A DNA stretch of 64,000 nucleotides from Diphasiastrum complanatum (Eukaryota > Streptophyta > Lycopodiopsida > Lycopodiales > Lycopodiaceae). Location of the stretch: positions 57,858,345-57,922,344 of the forward strand of contig CM055100.1 in NCBI GenBank assembly GCA_029204225.1. The letters are read 5' to 3'. Both the position numbers and the translations under genes were made by a program. Of this stretch, positions 23,601 to 35,160 are shown in pieces; positions within the stretch are counted from its first letter, which is position 1; every line of letters begins with the position of its first letter. Under the pieces are notes generated by a model. The model made no database searches, was not told where the DNA came from, and worked only from the letters and a program-made list of their open reading frames with translations.

Positions 23601-25641
23601 AACCCTAAATCACAGGTGACAGGTATTGTTAGGTAACAAGACTTAGGAGTTGCACGTCAGAATTCAAATTTCACTATCGATTAGTCACGAAATATAATGT
23701 ACATGTTACCCATTAACACTAAGTAGTAAGAAAGCACTTCTTTTTGACATAATTGAAGGGTAGAAACTGAGGGAGGGGGGGGGGGGGGACCCTAAAACCG
23801 ATTACCCGATTCGAACCTGGAAAAGTCAATTCTTTCCCGATTCAAACCCAATTCAAACACAGTTCGAAAAGGCAATTCGAAAGGTACCATTAAACATTGT
23901 TCCATGGTAACTCATCCCTTGATATGTTGGATAGTTAAGAGATAGACCAATAACCCTTGCAACAGATGCAATTGGCATTGTCTAAGGTCAGTGTTCACAC
24001 AGGAAAGTATGTCAGTTGCATGGCAAGAAGCTCACCATGACAGCAAAAATATTCGACACATCAGCAAGATGTGTATGTAACAGTTCATGCACTTAAGATG
24101 TAGTGGCAGTATTTGTATGGTACTGAATCTATGCATGTAATAATAGTTACACCTAACAGTATTTCTGCAATCAACCAGAGGATCACAAAGCTATGTAGAC
24201 TGAGCTTATACAAGAGTTTAACTTGGAATACTGGTACTGAGCAATGAACGAAAGAAAAGACAATGAGGTGATTGATGCACTACCATGGGCATTGTATTGA
24301 TGGTTTAGTTGAGTCAGGCCACAAGCAATGATCTTGGGAAGGAGATTGGAGAAGCTTAAAAAAATCCACATTGCTAGGGTGTGGCCTGCATGCAAGAGTT
24401 GAAACCGGTCAAGTGGGAGAGTTAGCTTGTCCCGCCACTTCCATGGAGGCACACAGTTACTAGCACACACAAAGCATGAAGGTATGCTTAGAAAAATGAA
24501 CAGGAATTTGTGCCAGATGTATATGGACTTACTATTAAAATCCTTTACAACTGTCATGAGTCCCTAAATAGGACACTCGTGTATGAGTGTTTATGTTGGT
24601 AGGAGGCACTAATTCTGAGCCACAGATCTTAAAATCAGAAAGTACATCCAATGTTGTGCCCCTTATTGCATGAACGAGGGAGAGGGAGAGCAAGCAAGTC
24701 CTTCATTTCCTTGCGCCGTAAGAGGTTTGAGATTTATTGCGCTAGTAGAGGTCCCCATGGTAGATGGGAAGACATCTCCATGGAACAAGTAATTGGGCTA
24801 CTAAGAACCCAAGTGGGTCATACTTTGGATTGGTAGTAGCAGATTGACCACAAAGACCCAGCTGATTGCAAATGGGATCAAAGTAATGAATCTATTAAAG
24901 GTTGACTTGTTTGACCTAATAAGATGAGATTGTATGGACTCTTGAACCCCATAATCTCAAGTGAAGATCCCAAGCAGGCATGTCACATATAGGAATTTGT
25001 CAAGTTGGGCACCCAATCATAATGTGTGGTGGAAAGCATCGACGGACAAATGGGCAGAGTTGAGGGTCAATTGGTTTTTGAAGATATGTATGAGCATATC
25101 TTTGTGTAACTTAGACCATAGACACAGTTGCTTATCATGAAAGTGGCACGTATCCAGTAAGAAGTATTCAACTGAGTTGAGCTATGGATAACACTAGAGA
25201 ACACAACATCTGTAGGGATCTTTGGCATCAAACCTATTTATGCAAAATCTAAAACTTAGCAGCCTTGAGGATCTTGTGCACGACACCTGGTGATGCAAAG
25301 TCTATGACTATGCAACAAACAATTAGCAATAGTTCAGTAAGATCTCTTCAAAGTTCAAAGATTGAACAAAGCGGAGGGTTATGCACAAGATCAGTACAGA
25401 TCGGAAGATTCTTGTCAGAGAGTGTTCAATAAGTGATTCCTAACTTGAACAAATTACCAATAGGGAAGCACACCAAAATATTTCTTAGGTGTCATGAACA
25501 ATGATAGATCAAAAGCAAGACAAATTTAGCTTCCTAGTTGGAGCTATCAAAGAGACTTAAAATACATCCAAATATATTCTTAGCAGAGTATTAACTTAGT
25601 TTCGAACTTGGTTACACTAATTGAGCAGGGATACGTCAGAC
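23601..25641. other. unassigned region left of hAT1
   Basis: Contains a G14 run at 23,775-23,788 followed by several ATTCGAA-type motifs (23,800-23,885). A minus-strand stretch near 24,330-24,459 (VPPWKWRDKLTLPLDRFQLL, after a CTAG acceptor) is coding-like but has no convincing donor or known family. Nothing else is supported. Confidence 0.35.
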
Positions 25642-25649
25642 CATAGACC
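25642..25649. repeat. 8-bp target-site duplication, left copy (hAT1)
   Basis: CATAGACC directly precedes the left terminal repeat of hAT1 and is repeated exactly at 29,899-29,906. Eight-bp duplications are the hAT signature. Confidence 0.9.
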
Positions 25650-25967
25650 CATAGATGCACCGCGATTCAGAATCGCATTTTGGGTTTTTCAGAGAATCGT
25701 GCAGAATCGATTTTTTTTTTTGAAATTTTTTTAGGCAATATGGGTATCAGATGAAAGCTTTGATTGAGAGCATTATGACTATGTAGTTTGCCGACTGTTT
25801 CGGGTGCATGATGGTCCAATTTAGGTGTATTAACTCCCAGGCTCTCTGATTCTCCCTCTCTCTATCTCTCTCTCTGATCACAACAAACGAAACTGAAACC
25901 AAGTTGAACAAAAACCCAGTTGAATCATCCTGAACCCTACTAAACCCTTAATGAAACATTTTTCAGC

Positions 25968-25970
<3 letters not shown>

Positions 25971-26029
<59 letters not shown>
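25971..26029. repeat. (TC)n microsatellite in hAT1
   Basis: Fifty-nine bases of TC repeat inside the 3' side of hAT1, downstream of the transposase stop. Confidence 0.97.
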
Positions 26030-26030
<1 letters not shown>

Positions 26031-26190
26031 ACCATAAACCATAAAATTGAAGATACTGAACTAAAACCAAAAGAACAATATTGAATCACGACAATGTTGT
26101 GAATAGGATCATCATAATATATGATATCGGGCCACATGGCACCAAAATCGGGTACAATGATGTTCCATGAACGTAATGAAAACTATACAA

Positions 26191-29015
26191 CTAAGACTCG
26201 TCAGAGTCATGGTAGGATAAATCATCCGAATTTGTGCCCGACTGCAAATCCCAAGGGTCCGCAGATGAATCGAAACTGGAGGGAACCATATACCGTGGTG
26301 TGGCCCTGGCTCTGCTGCGTGCTTTGGCTCTCTGCTGGCTCTCTGCTGCGTGCTCTGGCTCGAGATCCCCCCCCCCCTCCCCCTGCCTCTACCTCTACCT
26401 CTACCTCTACCTCTGCCTCTCTCCCCTCCTCTGGCCCCCATCTGGCTGCCCCCAGCCCTATGTCTACTCTATCATGTCTGTGTATCAGGTGGCTGTGACC
26501 CTACGCCCTGGGATGGCCCTACCCACGATGATGCCTGGCCGACGGCTGCCTGTGATTCTCCACTCCTGTCTACAAAAAGAGTACTCAGCCCCCCCCCCCT
26601 CCCAGAACCTCTGGGTCTCCCCCTAGGCCTACGTGCAGGAATGACTGGCTCCTCCTCTGTCTCCGCATCAGGGTACACTAGCAGGTCAGCCAGGTCATCC
26701 ACCTGTGCCTCTGCCCCCATCTCCTCGTCCTCCTCCATATCCCCCTCAACCCACTCCTCCTCCTCCACATAGAGTGCCCCGAGCATCTCTCCACCCTTCG
26801 AGCCCTCATCATCTCCCTCGTCACCCTCTCCCTCCGCCTCTCTGTCCTCCTCTGCCGCCGTAAACCCCGTGCATCAGCCTGTGCTTGTCTGTAGAACTCT
26901 CTATGGATCTCATCATCCATCTCCTCCTGCGTGGGTGGTGCCTGAGGAGCAGCAGCTACTGAATCCATCTTGCAAGTGTCAAGGTTCACCTGCAACCAAA
27001 AACAATGTATATTCTTGTCAAGCAGGTATTGTGCAACTCACTGCATATTTCGAAAGCAATTCAATTCATCAAAGCATAGCAAGAAAAAAGGGGTGATGAT
27101 GTAACTCACCTCGAGCATCTGACCCTCTCCTCGTGTGCGCCTCAGCATACGATCGTTGGTGTTCACAAACACCAACTGCCTGCACTGCTCGATGGATAAC
27201 TTGTTCCTCTTTTGCGTGTGATACAAGGCCCAAGAGCTCCAATTCCGCTTGCAAGCTCCTGCTGAACAGTCTTGTGCAAGGACTCTCTCAGCCAATCGCC
27301 GCAGGTCACCTGTGCTGCACCCGTGGATGCACCACCATTTAAAGGGCCTCAGCTGATCCTCCCTCCGCCAACTCTGCTCTCCATCGAAAGGAAACTGGAT
27401 GCGCTCAAATGCGAGCAGCTGGCTTGCAATGTTGGCCAGAATCGGACCTATTGGCAGAAGAAAAAACATGGCACATGTAAGACCCCTCAAATTCACACAC
27501 TACCAATGAGTACAATACTACAACAACATTGCTACCAACCAATTTCTCACACGTACCTGGTCTTGGCCATACGCGCTCCGTGTACTCCACCCATCCCCGA
27601 TGCAGCTCTGGATCGTCCCTCTCTCGGGTAGAGCGCCACAAGGGGTGCAACAAGTGGGCTACGACGTGGATGGGTCGGTGGACGTAGTCCCATCTAGACT
27701 CCCATATATGCGAGATCTCGTGCCTCCTACAACAGACAATTTACATTAATCAGTGCACCGTAGCATAAAAGAAATGCATCAAACTTGAGTGAGAAACAAC
27801 AAGCTCGACACTGAAGAGTCATACATGTGCTCGTCCAAGGATGACGTCAGAATGCCCTCTCTGATGCGGTCCATGAACTCGTAAATGAGACCGAGAGTGC
27901 ACCCCTCACGGTCTACCAGGCGCAGCACTCTGAAAAGGGTAGAAGGATCCCAGTAATCTCCTCAGCAGCTCTCGACAACTCATCACCGAACATAGTGGAC
28001 TGGAAAAATGCCGCATGTGGGAGGTCTGTAAAGTCCCTGAAGGCCTCACTGGAAACCATCCGCCGCAATGCGTCCTTCACCACCACCAATCACTCTAGCA
28101 CCAAGAAGTAAAACGCAAAGTGTGTGGGTACTGGCTTCTTCAGGTTTAGGGTCGAAAAGGTGCGGAATAGGGCCAACACACGCCTCTTCCTGGTGACAAA
28201 AGTGAACAGGCGCATGGCCGTAGAAGTGATCTGCAATACAGACATCCAATAAAAAGTTTGGACAGTAGTTGAGATGTGGTCAGCAGCATCGAAGGAAGAA
28301 AGCATAGCAAATAGAAAAACTATACCTCTCTGATCCATGGAAACGCACACAGGTCATGGATGAGCAAGTCTATGCAATGTGCAGCACAGGGTGTCCACAC
28401 AATGCTGGGGTGCTCTTTCATCATAATCTCGCCCATCTGCTTGCAGTTTGAGGCATTGTCGGTGACAACCTGGACCACGTGCTCCACCCCGATGTTAGCA
28501 ATAACATCTCTAACATGCTCCCATATAAAGTCTGTCGTGATGGCTCCACCACCTCGAGTGGCATCCACGCCATGCGAGAATATTGTGCCAAGCGGGCAAG
28601 AAACCAAGATATTGATGACATGCCCTGCCCATCAGGTATTGGGCCCAATACCCGTGGTAGGCCCTGCCTACCGGCCTCCTACTGCCTGCCTGCTTGTAGT
28701 TGCTCCTGCTACCTGTCCCTGTCTAGAACCCTGTGATGCAGTACCGGGCCTGTACATGGTAGACAACCTCTGCAGATCCTCATCAGAAATCTTGGGGCAA
28801 TCAGATATGCCCAATGTCCTCCCATCTGGCCCTCTGACCCGCAGCAAGTGAGCCCTAACCCTGGTGAGTGATCCCGTGAAGTGACCACCACAATGCAAGC
28901 ATCTCCATCTGCGGGTGCCAAAGCCATGGTGTGTAGCCACATCCCCATCGATAGGCTCAACCTCGGCCCAAAGGTCTCGATCCCGCACCGGCATCGTATC
29001 AACACGACCCTGAAC
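26191..29015 (-). pseudogene. hAT1 transposase (BED - DUF659 - hATC), defective
   Basis: Read right to left. After an acceptor near 29,015 the first visible exon has a BED finger: RRWRCLHCGGHF, GSLTRVRAHLL, DCPKI (about 28,800-28,930). DUF659 begins in mid-domain with ILVSCPLGTIFSHGVDA, then VVTDNASNCK (28,430-28,470), IVWTPCAAHCIDLLIHDL; intron 28,231-28,325 (GT-AG); then LNLKKPVPTHFAFYFLVLE with a TGA stop after it, and LVDREG, LIYEFMDRIREGILTSSLDE. The hATC region has HVVAHLLHPLW, PFKWWCIHG, LAERVLAQDCSAGACKRNWS, SWALYHTQKRNKLSIEQC and LVFVNTN (27,110-27,720). A later exon holds an acidic and Arg-Gly-rich tail that ends DSDES-stop at 26,191. The segment between the BED finger and ILVSCPLG, normally containing a W-x-D-G-W-x-D region, is missing. 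Confidence 0.9.
26386..26421 (-). repeat. GGTAGA hexanucleotide repeat encoding Arg-Gly repeats
   Basis: Several tandem CCTCTA (plus strand) units, read on the minus strand as GGTAGA in the tail region of the hAT1 transposase; one frame gives an RGRGRGRG stretch. Confidence 0.8.
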
Positions 29016-29898
29016 CTGCAAACAACAAATAATCAAGCAAACGTTCATAAGAAAAAAAATACATTGCATTGAACAACATTACCGAGCTCAAATAGAGCTC
29101 AAAATACCAGAGCATACATCACAACGATTCCAAATCACACATCATAGCAAGTGCCAAAAAAACATGAGATTAGGGCGTAGGATAGAATAATTTTAGTATG
29201 AGCGATAACGGGCGAGTGACGTTAGTGTGGGAGTCCGTGCACGCGTAAGGGAGTGCATTGTGGGCCTAAACCACGCCCTTGGCAAATGCTTGCACGATGG
29301 TCCATGCCTAAACCCTAAAAAACATGGAATTAGGGCATGGAAATTGAAATTTGTGATACAAACGTAGACGGGCGGATCGGAGGTCACAGGAGTCTCTGCA
29401 GGCATGTGGAAATGCATTCTAGGCTCAGACATCACCTGAATCGGTTTCCAACAAGTCATCTTGTGAAAATGGCAAAAATACACAAGCATTTGGAATGTGG
29501 TGTTCAAATCTCGCCAGGCATGCCGTAACGGCTGAAGCTGACGTCGTAGGAATCACCGTGGTCATGAAGAAAGGTGGTCTAGAGCCAAACTACGCTCGAT
29601 TTGGTTGCCTACAGCTCAATGTCAACACTTGCAAAAAAAACTAGCCTACACTTACCAAAGTCGTTTCGCTCTCCACGAAGCTCAGATCCCCCCGGCACCG
29701 TGCACATCACCTCCGTATCGCCGAGTAGATGTCTGCCGACTATTCACTTGCGAAGATCGGATGCCCACAGCTCACAAAAAAAAAATTTGCCTCCTCCACG
29801 GCTGGCACGGTTCTGTCCGCGAGGAGGCCCGAAATGCATAAACATGATATTTTTTTTCAACGATTCTTTGCAGTGAATCGCGATTCGCTGCATCTATG

Positions 29899-29906
29899 CA
29901 TAGACC
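29899..29906. repeat. 8-bp target-site duplication, right copy (hAT1)
   Basis: CATAGACC, identical to 25,642-25,649, directly after the right end TGCATCTATG of hAT1. Confidence 0.9.
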
Positions 29907-32862
29907 TAAGCAGGTACTAGTAGAGAGACCAAGGCAATTGTGGATTCACGTTCTCCAGTTCGTATCAATCTCACTCGACTTACCCAAGTTCTAACAACCC
30001 GAGCAGAATGTGAACTCCAATTAGTACCAATCTCACTACGCTTCCCTAACCCCAGGTAAAGTGCAAACAAAACCTAGTTATGCAAGGACATAACAAGAAG
30101 CACCTTATTGAAGTTTCACTGAACTACTTGTTTGCAACAAGCAATAGGCGAAAAGCACGGATTCTTTAGGCCATTTTGAATGATCTACCAATACTCCCTT
30201 ACACTCTCTGACTTTTTTGAAACTTGGCCTTCCTACCCCTAGGTCAATCGATTGTAGCTATTCAAATCCTATGTTGATTGCATGTGTTGGGTGCGTGTAG
30301 AACTGGAAACTTGGCCTTTCTTTAGCAATTTCTAAATCTAACGTCGCATATATTTTGTAGTCCAAAATGCCTAACGCCAAATCTAACCCTAGGTGAATGT
30401 GGTGTTCATTGAAAAGCTGATGATATGATTGTGCTGAGGTTTCTATTAATCTACAAGAATCAATGAGGGTCAAGTTCTCAAGCATATTGAGTAAATGGGA
30501 GCCGATCAGGACATATTACAGAATTCATCTACACCAATTCTTTAGTACAAACACCATAGTTACTAGAAGACGAAAAGGATATACTAATGAATACAGCACA
30601 TTGCATTAATAACTTAGCTAAACTATGTAATTGTGTTACATAAATCTAAAAAGATCAGAATTTAGCATTCAAAAGCATTGTTGAATTTTACTCTTTAAGC
30701 AAGCATACAGCCATAAACATGGCTATCATATACAAGCAATGACATATGCGAAGTTATTGGGGCCAAAAATGTCTCTATGGCTCATTGACCCCCATAAATG
30801 CTGGAACACCGAATGGAATACGACGTATTTTGGGACATACACATACAAGAGGTCGACCTTGAGAGAGCTAGCAATATGCCAAGGGTGATAATTTGGTATA
30901 TTCATGGGCCATAGCAAGAAGACAAATTTCGTATAGCATGCAAGAATTAAGTTAATGCCAATGTAACTCCCCCCTCAATGTGGTTAAAAGCAAATATTCT
31001 CGGACGTTTCATAGCTGCAAATTCAAATGGGTCCTTTGTAAGAATGCCCTTGCCATTAAGGTAATCGAGTGAGGGAGTTACATTCAAAGACACTTACTTC
31101 ATAAGGAACTGTGCATTAGTACTATCGAATATAGACAATGCCATTTACGAGCACTTGAACTTGCAAAAAGTATTGACTCTCCCTCCAAGTGATCCACCAA
31201 GCACATGCCTCTTCATGGGCTATAGAAACCCTACAACTATGGAAAAGGTCAAAAACTCAATGCAAAGTGGATAGGGAGCTAACACACCTCAAAAGCTGCC
31301 TTAACTCTAAACCGTAATGCCAATGGATGCACCCTAAATCACTAAGCCCTAACCCCTACAACTAGAAAAAATCATGCAAAAGGTTCTCATTTATGTTAAC
31401 CACATGAATGCTCACGGTGACGGCCTAAAGAAGCTTGGGGATATGTATTCACTCTCTCCGCATCAGCCCTACAGCCAATCCTAGCAATAAGATTCACTCA
31501 AAATAATGATTATAACCTCCAAACAAACTAAAGAAAGAAAATTTTAAGAAAAAAAAGTTGCAAATCTCCACACACTCACTTTTTGCATCTTCTATGTCCT
31601 GCAATAATACAGTCACCTCCTATTGAACACTACCTTGACACAAAGAGCTCACACATGCGTTTTGACCTCCTATCGCTCTCCCCACAACCTCAAACAATTC
31701 CAATAATATGCGTCCAACATTCAGGTTCCGCGGGAAACCAAAAAAATTTCCATTTTTTTTTTTTTGTATCAGTGTCCTGTTGTTACGGAATGTGAAGCGC
31801 CTGGAATGACGTTTCGATGTAAGTTAAGAGTTTATGATAGGCCATTCGCGTATGTTAGTACTATCACAAACAATTTCACATTTGATCCACTTTTCTTTGA
31901 TTATGCAGCATGACAACTAGAATCAGGTCGCATTTGCTTGGTTTGCCCAAGCCAGACCGGCAATTAATTAAAGGCGCCCAGGTTACGCACAAAGAGTTTG
32001 GATGCAATATCTGTTCAGGATCTGTGCGATGAGGTACAGACCTGTGCAGATTAGACAAAGAAAGGGGGACATTTGGATGGTTTATAGGTATTCTAGATAT
32101 AGCATTGCCCCATGCATGGCAATTTTTGCACCTAAGCAAGATTGCATACTGAGCACATATGGAGCAATAACGATTGGGCTAGCTCACGGGCCCATGCCAC
32201 AGACTGGTGGGCAACTAGGTTCTATTAGCACAGGAGCAGGTGCTGGAAACTACAGTGCACCTTCTAGCGCTAGGGTTGGTCCATCATGGTGTATTTCAAA
32301 ATTGGTCGCAGAGCCATCATGAACTAGTTCATTAGTAGCAACAACAACAACATCAACAGCAGCACGGCCGTCATCTACAAGAAGAGGCATTTCCATTAGG
32401 CGAGTCAGTTGAGGGCGTGCCTACTGAGCATAGTGGCCCGGATTCAACAGACAAGTAGCTGTTGGGCAGCTATGGGAGGTGTCGGAGAGAGGCCATAGGG
32501 TAAAGCAACCTCACGCCCTAGAGTCAAGCCACGACCACATGTATCTACACAGGACAGAGCAGGCAGATATCGATACAGCACAATGCCTGCAAGTAGCCTC
32601 TACACATTTTGTGCATTTAATTTGTAAAAGTATTTTAGCATTGTCGAGTTGTTTTTTTGCAATGAAATGACTACTTTTTGGTTTGTAAAGGATGTCAGCT
32701 ATCCGAGACAAGTCGCTTGACAGGCGGAATTTCTTACACAAGCCTATACACGCAGTTGCTTATTTGCTACATACTAAATGACACATACTAAATAGGTCAT
32801 ACAAAGCATACTAAATAGGTCATTGCTTATTCGCTACACCCTATGCGTTCCAGAGAAAAGAA
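29907..32862. other. unassigned region between hAT1 and hAT2
   Basis: No gene is recognised. Two stretches look less random: a minus-strand segment near 31,095-30,965 (SLDYLNGKGILTKDPFEFAA, then MKRPRIFAF, IEGG) and a plus-strand Gln/His-rich and acidic segment near 32,310-32,470 (QQQQHQQQH then GESVEGVPTEHSGPDSTD). Neither has a family assignment or splice support. Confidence 0.35.
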
Positions 32863-32895
32863 GGGGGGGGGGGGGGGGTTCCAGAGAGCAGAACG

Positions 32896-32926
<31 letters not shown>
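32863..32926. repeat. G16 run and (TA)n microsatellite
   Basis: A run of 16 guanines (32,863-32,878) is followed by about 14 TA units (32,898-32,926) that end at the start of hAT2. Confidence 0.95.
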
Positions 32927-32929
<3 letters not shown>

Positions 32930-32954
32930 GTTGCATCGAATCGTGATTCGTTGG

Positions 32955-34458
32955 CAATTGCAATTCATATGGGAGGCTGAGGGATGTGATTCATGACATA
33001 GATGGGACTACTTCCACTGACCCATCCATGTCGTTGCCCACATGCTGCAACCCCTGTGGCCCTCTTCCAAACATGAGGACCAAAGCTCCATGCAGGATGG
33101 TTGGAGTACACTGAGCATGTATGGCCTGGCCCAGGTATACCGACCTACCTTAGTCCTCTGCACATATCTGTCCTCAGTGAGTTTCTGGGCCATACTCAAT
33201 GAAATATGTGGACTGACGCATGCCATGGTTGTTTTGCCAACAGGTCCGATGCTCAGGAACATAGGGTGACAGCTGGTGACTTTTGAGCGGCGCTAGGGAC
33301 CATTTGAGCGAGAGCAGTGTCGGCTGAGAGAGGATCGGCTGAGGCCCGTGATGTGGTGGAGCATCCACGGGCGCAACACCAGCGACCTGCGACGATTGGG
33401 CAAGAGAGTCCTCGCACAGGACTGTTCAGCATCTGCATGCAAGCGGAATTGGAGCACCTGGGCCTTGTACCACACGAAGAAGAGGAACAAGCTATCGATC
33501 GAGCAGTGCAGGCGGTTGGTGTTTGTGAACACCAACGGACGGATGTTGAGACGCACACGCGCAGAAGGTGCCGAGTTGATTGAGGTGAGTCATTGCAGAC
33601 TTTGATGTTTGAGCTATTTTTTGATGCATTGAACTGCTTTTGTTGTGCTTGAATCGCAAGATACTCACTTGTCAACATGGTTTGTTTGTGGTTGCAGGTG
33701 AACCCTGACTCCTGCATGGTCGACTCATCAACTGCTACTCCTCGGGCACCACTTTCGCAGGAGCTGGATGATGACATATATAGAGAGATGTATAGGCAGG
33801 CTGAGGCAGAAGCACGCGCTTTACAACGATAGAGAGCAACTAGGGGGCGGGGGAGGGCCAAGGAGGGAGACAATGACGGCTCAGAGGGGGGAGAGGAGCT
33901 TGGGGATGATTATCTGGAGGAGGAATGGGTAGAGGAGTGGGATAGAGAGGGAGCGAGGGAGGACGTGAGGGGGGCAGAGGCACAGGGGGATGACTTGCCT
34001 GATCTCTTGGTGGACCCAGATGCAAAGAGACACAAGAGGAGCCAGCCATCCCTTTGACTAGGGCTAGGGGGGCAAGCCTGCGATTCCATGAGGGGGGGTT
34101 TGAGTATACTTTATGTTGAGCGGAGCGGAGCATCGCAGGAGGCCGTTTGCTAGGCATCGTCCTAGTGGGTAGGGCCATCCTAGGGTTTAGGACCGCAAGG
34201 TCCCGATACGCAGACACACAGAGGCAGAGGGATACCACCCTTGGGTAGAGGTAGGGGCAGCCAGAGGGGGACAAGAGGGGGGGGGAGATAGCCAGACGTA
34301 GGGAGCGGGGCCGGAGGGAGCACTAGCAGCAGAGGCAAAGGTAGCAGAGATGTGGCTCACCACGGCGCATAGTTCCCTCGGATTCATCTACGAACTCCCT
34401 TGGTCTAGGCAGCACACACTCGAATGATTCTGATTACGAGGACAATGACGAGTCTTAG
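32955..34458 (+). pseudogene. hAT2 transposase 3' half (hATC region and tail)
   Basis: Homology to the hAT1 transposase begins near 33,005: PIHVVAHMLQPLW (33,021-33,059) then DGW and EYTEHVWPGPG in a shifted frame. The dimerisation region at 33,345-33,590 reads MMWWSIHGRNTSDLRRLGKR, VLAQDCSASACKRNWSTWAL, YHTKKRNKLSIEQC and LVFVNTNGRMLRR. After an intron (donor AG/GTGAGT at about 33,583; acceptor TTGCAG at 33,698) the tail continues with VNPDSCMVDSS, ELDDDIYREMYRQAEAEARA, acidic and glycine-rich runs, and ends SDYEDNDES-stop at 34,456-34,458. The BED finger and nearly all DUF659 are missing. Stops and frameshifts lie upstream of the hATC part. Confidence 0.85.
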
Positions 34459-34539
34459 TTGTATTTTACTTTTCATTATGCGGTGTCATGTGGCCCGCTT
34501 TAATATATGGTGTTTCTCTTGCGCATGTGCCACAAGCTC

Positions 34540-34660
34540 AGTATGGTTCATTATGATTCAGCATGGTTCAGTACGATTCAGTATGGTTCAGTATGATTCA
34601 GTATGGTTCCTTGTGATTTCTTTTCTCGTTGTTGTGATCTCAAATGGATAGAGAGACAGA

Positions 34661-34696
<36 letters not shown>

Positions 34697-35160
34697 ACAT
34701 GTGTCGTATCTCTTCAATATGGTTCATTATGGTTTCAGCCATGATTCAGTATGGTTTAGTACGATTTGGTATGGTTTAGTACGATTTGGTATGGTTTAGT
34801 ATGGTTCAATATGATTCAGTATGGTTCAGCACAATTAAGTAGGGTTCAATATCATTCAGTATGGTTCCTTGTGATTTCAATTCAGTTTGTTGTGATCTCA
34901 AATGGATGAGAGAGAGAGAGAGAGAGAGAACATGTGTCATATCTCTTCAGTATGGTTCATTATGGCTCCAACCATGATTCAATACGATTTTCTAGTATGG
35001 TTCAGTATGATTCAATATGGCTTCTTACTCATTTTGACTTTGACCTTCATAGACAGCAGATAGTTAGTACATCAGTTTAGGGTTTTTTGGTAAGGCTTAG
35101 TAGGGTTTGGCATGGTTCAATGTGCATTTCAATGCGTTTCAGTAAGGTTCGATGCTAAAT
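34540..35160 (+). repeat. decanucleotide minisatellite GTATGGTTCA / GTATGATTCA with a 258-bp duplication
   Basis: Units of 10 bp (GTATGGTTCA, GTATGATTCA, GTACGATTCA and close variants) recur in runs between about 34,540 and 35,030. A larger unit containing GTATGGTTCC, TGTGATCTCAAATGGAT, a GA tract and ACATGTGTC is present twice with a 258-bp period (starts 34,601 and 34,859). It lies in the 3' subterminal part of hAT2. Subterminal repeats are transposase-binding sites in known hAT elements; a binding role here is inference. Confidence 0.85.
34664..34693. repeat. (GA)n microsatellite
   Basis: GA repeat inside the first copy of the 258-bp duplication; a shorter one is at 34,907-34,929 in the second copy. 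Confidence 0.95.

Larger units (their letters stand above)
25650..29898 (-). mobile_element. hAT1: hAT transposon with TIRs and 8-bp TSD
   Basis: A 4,249-bp element. Its outer ends are CATAGATGCA (left) and TGCATCTATG (right), a perfect 10-bp inverted repeat followed on both sides by CG-containing subterminal sequence with AATCGCGATTC-type motifs. It is bounded by the perfect duplication CATAGACC. The minus strand carries a transposase gene with BED zinc finger, part of DUF659 and the hAT C-terminal dimerisation region. DUF659 is a plant hAT transposase domain. The gene has lost the linker and the first part of DUF659 and has at least two in-frame stops, so the element probably cannot move itself but keeps both ends and could be mobilised by a relative. 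Confidence 0.93.

Noticed and set aside
23400-23900. tRNA gene suggested by GGTTCGAACC words
   Set aside because: The words are part of palindromes and homopolymer contexts with no A-box or cloverleaf.
24183-24557. 124-codon minus-strand frame with VPPWKWRDKLTLPLDRFQLL
   Set aside because: Coding-like in the middle but no donor or conserved family could be identified, so it is not listed as an exon.
26121-26772. Long plus-strand proline-rich open frames in hAT1
   Set aside because: They are reverse-strand shadows of the Arg/Gly and acidic tail of the hAT1 transposase and of its GGTAGA repeats.
33253-34387. Long minus-strand open frames (up to 206 codons) across hAT2
   Set aside because: The plus strand carries recognisable hATC motifs here; the minus frames are shadows.
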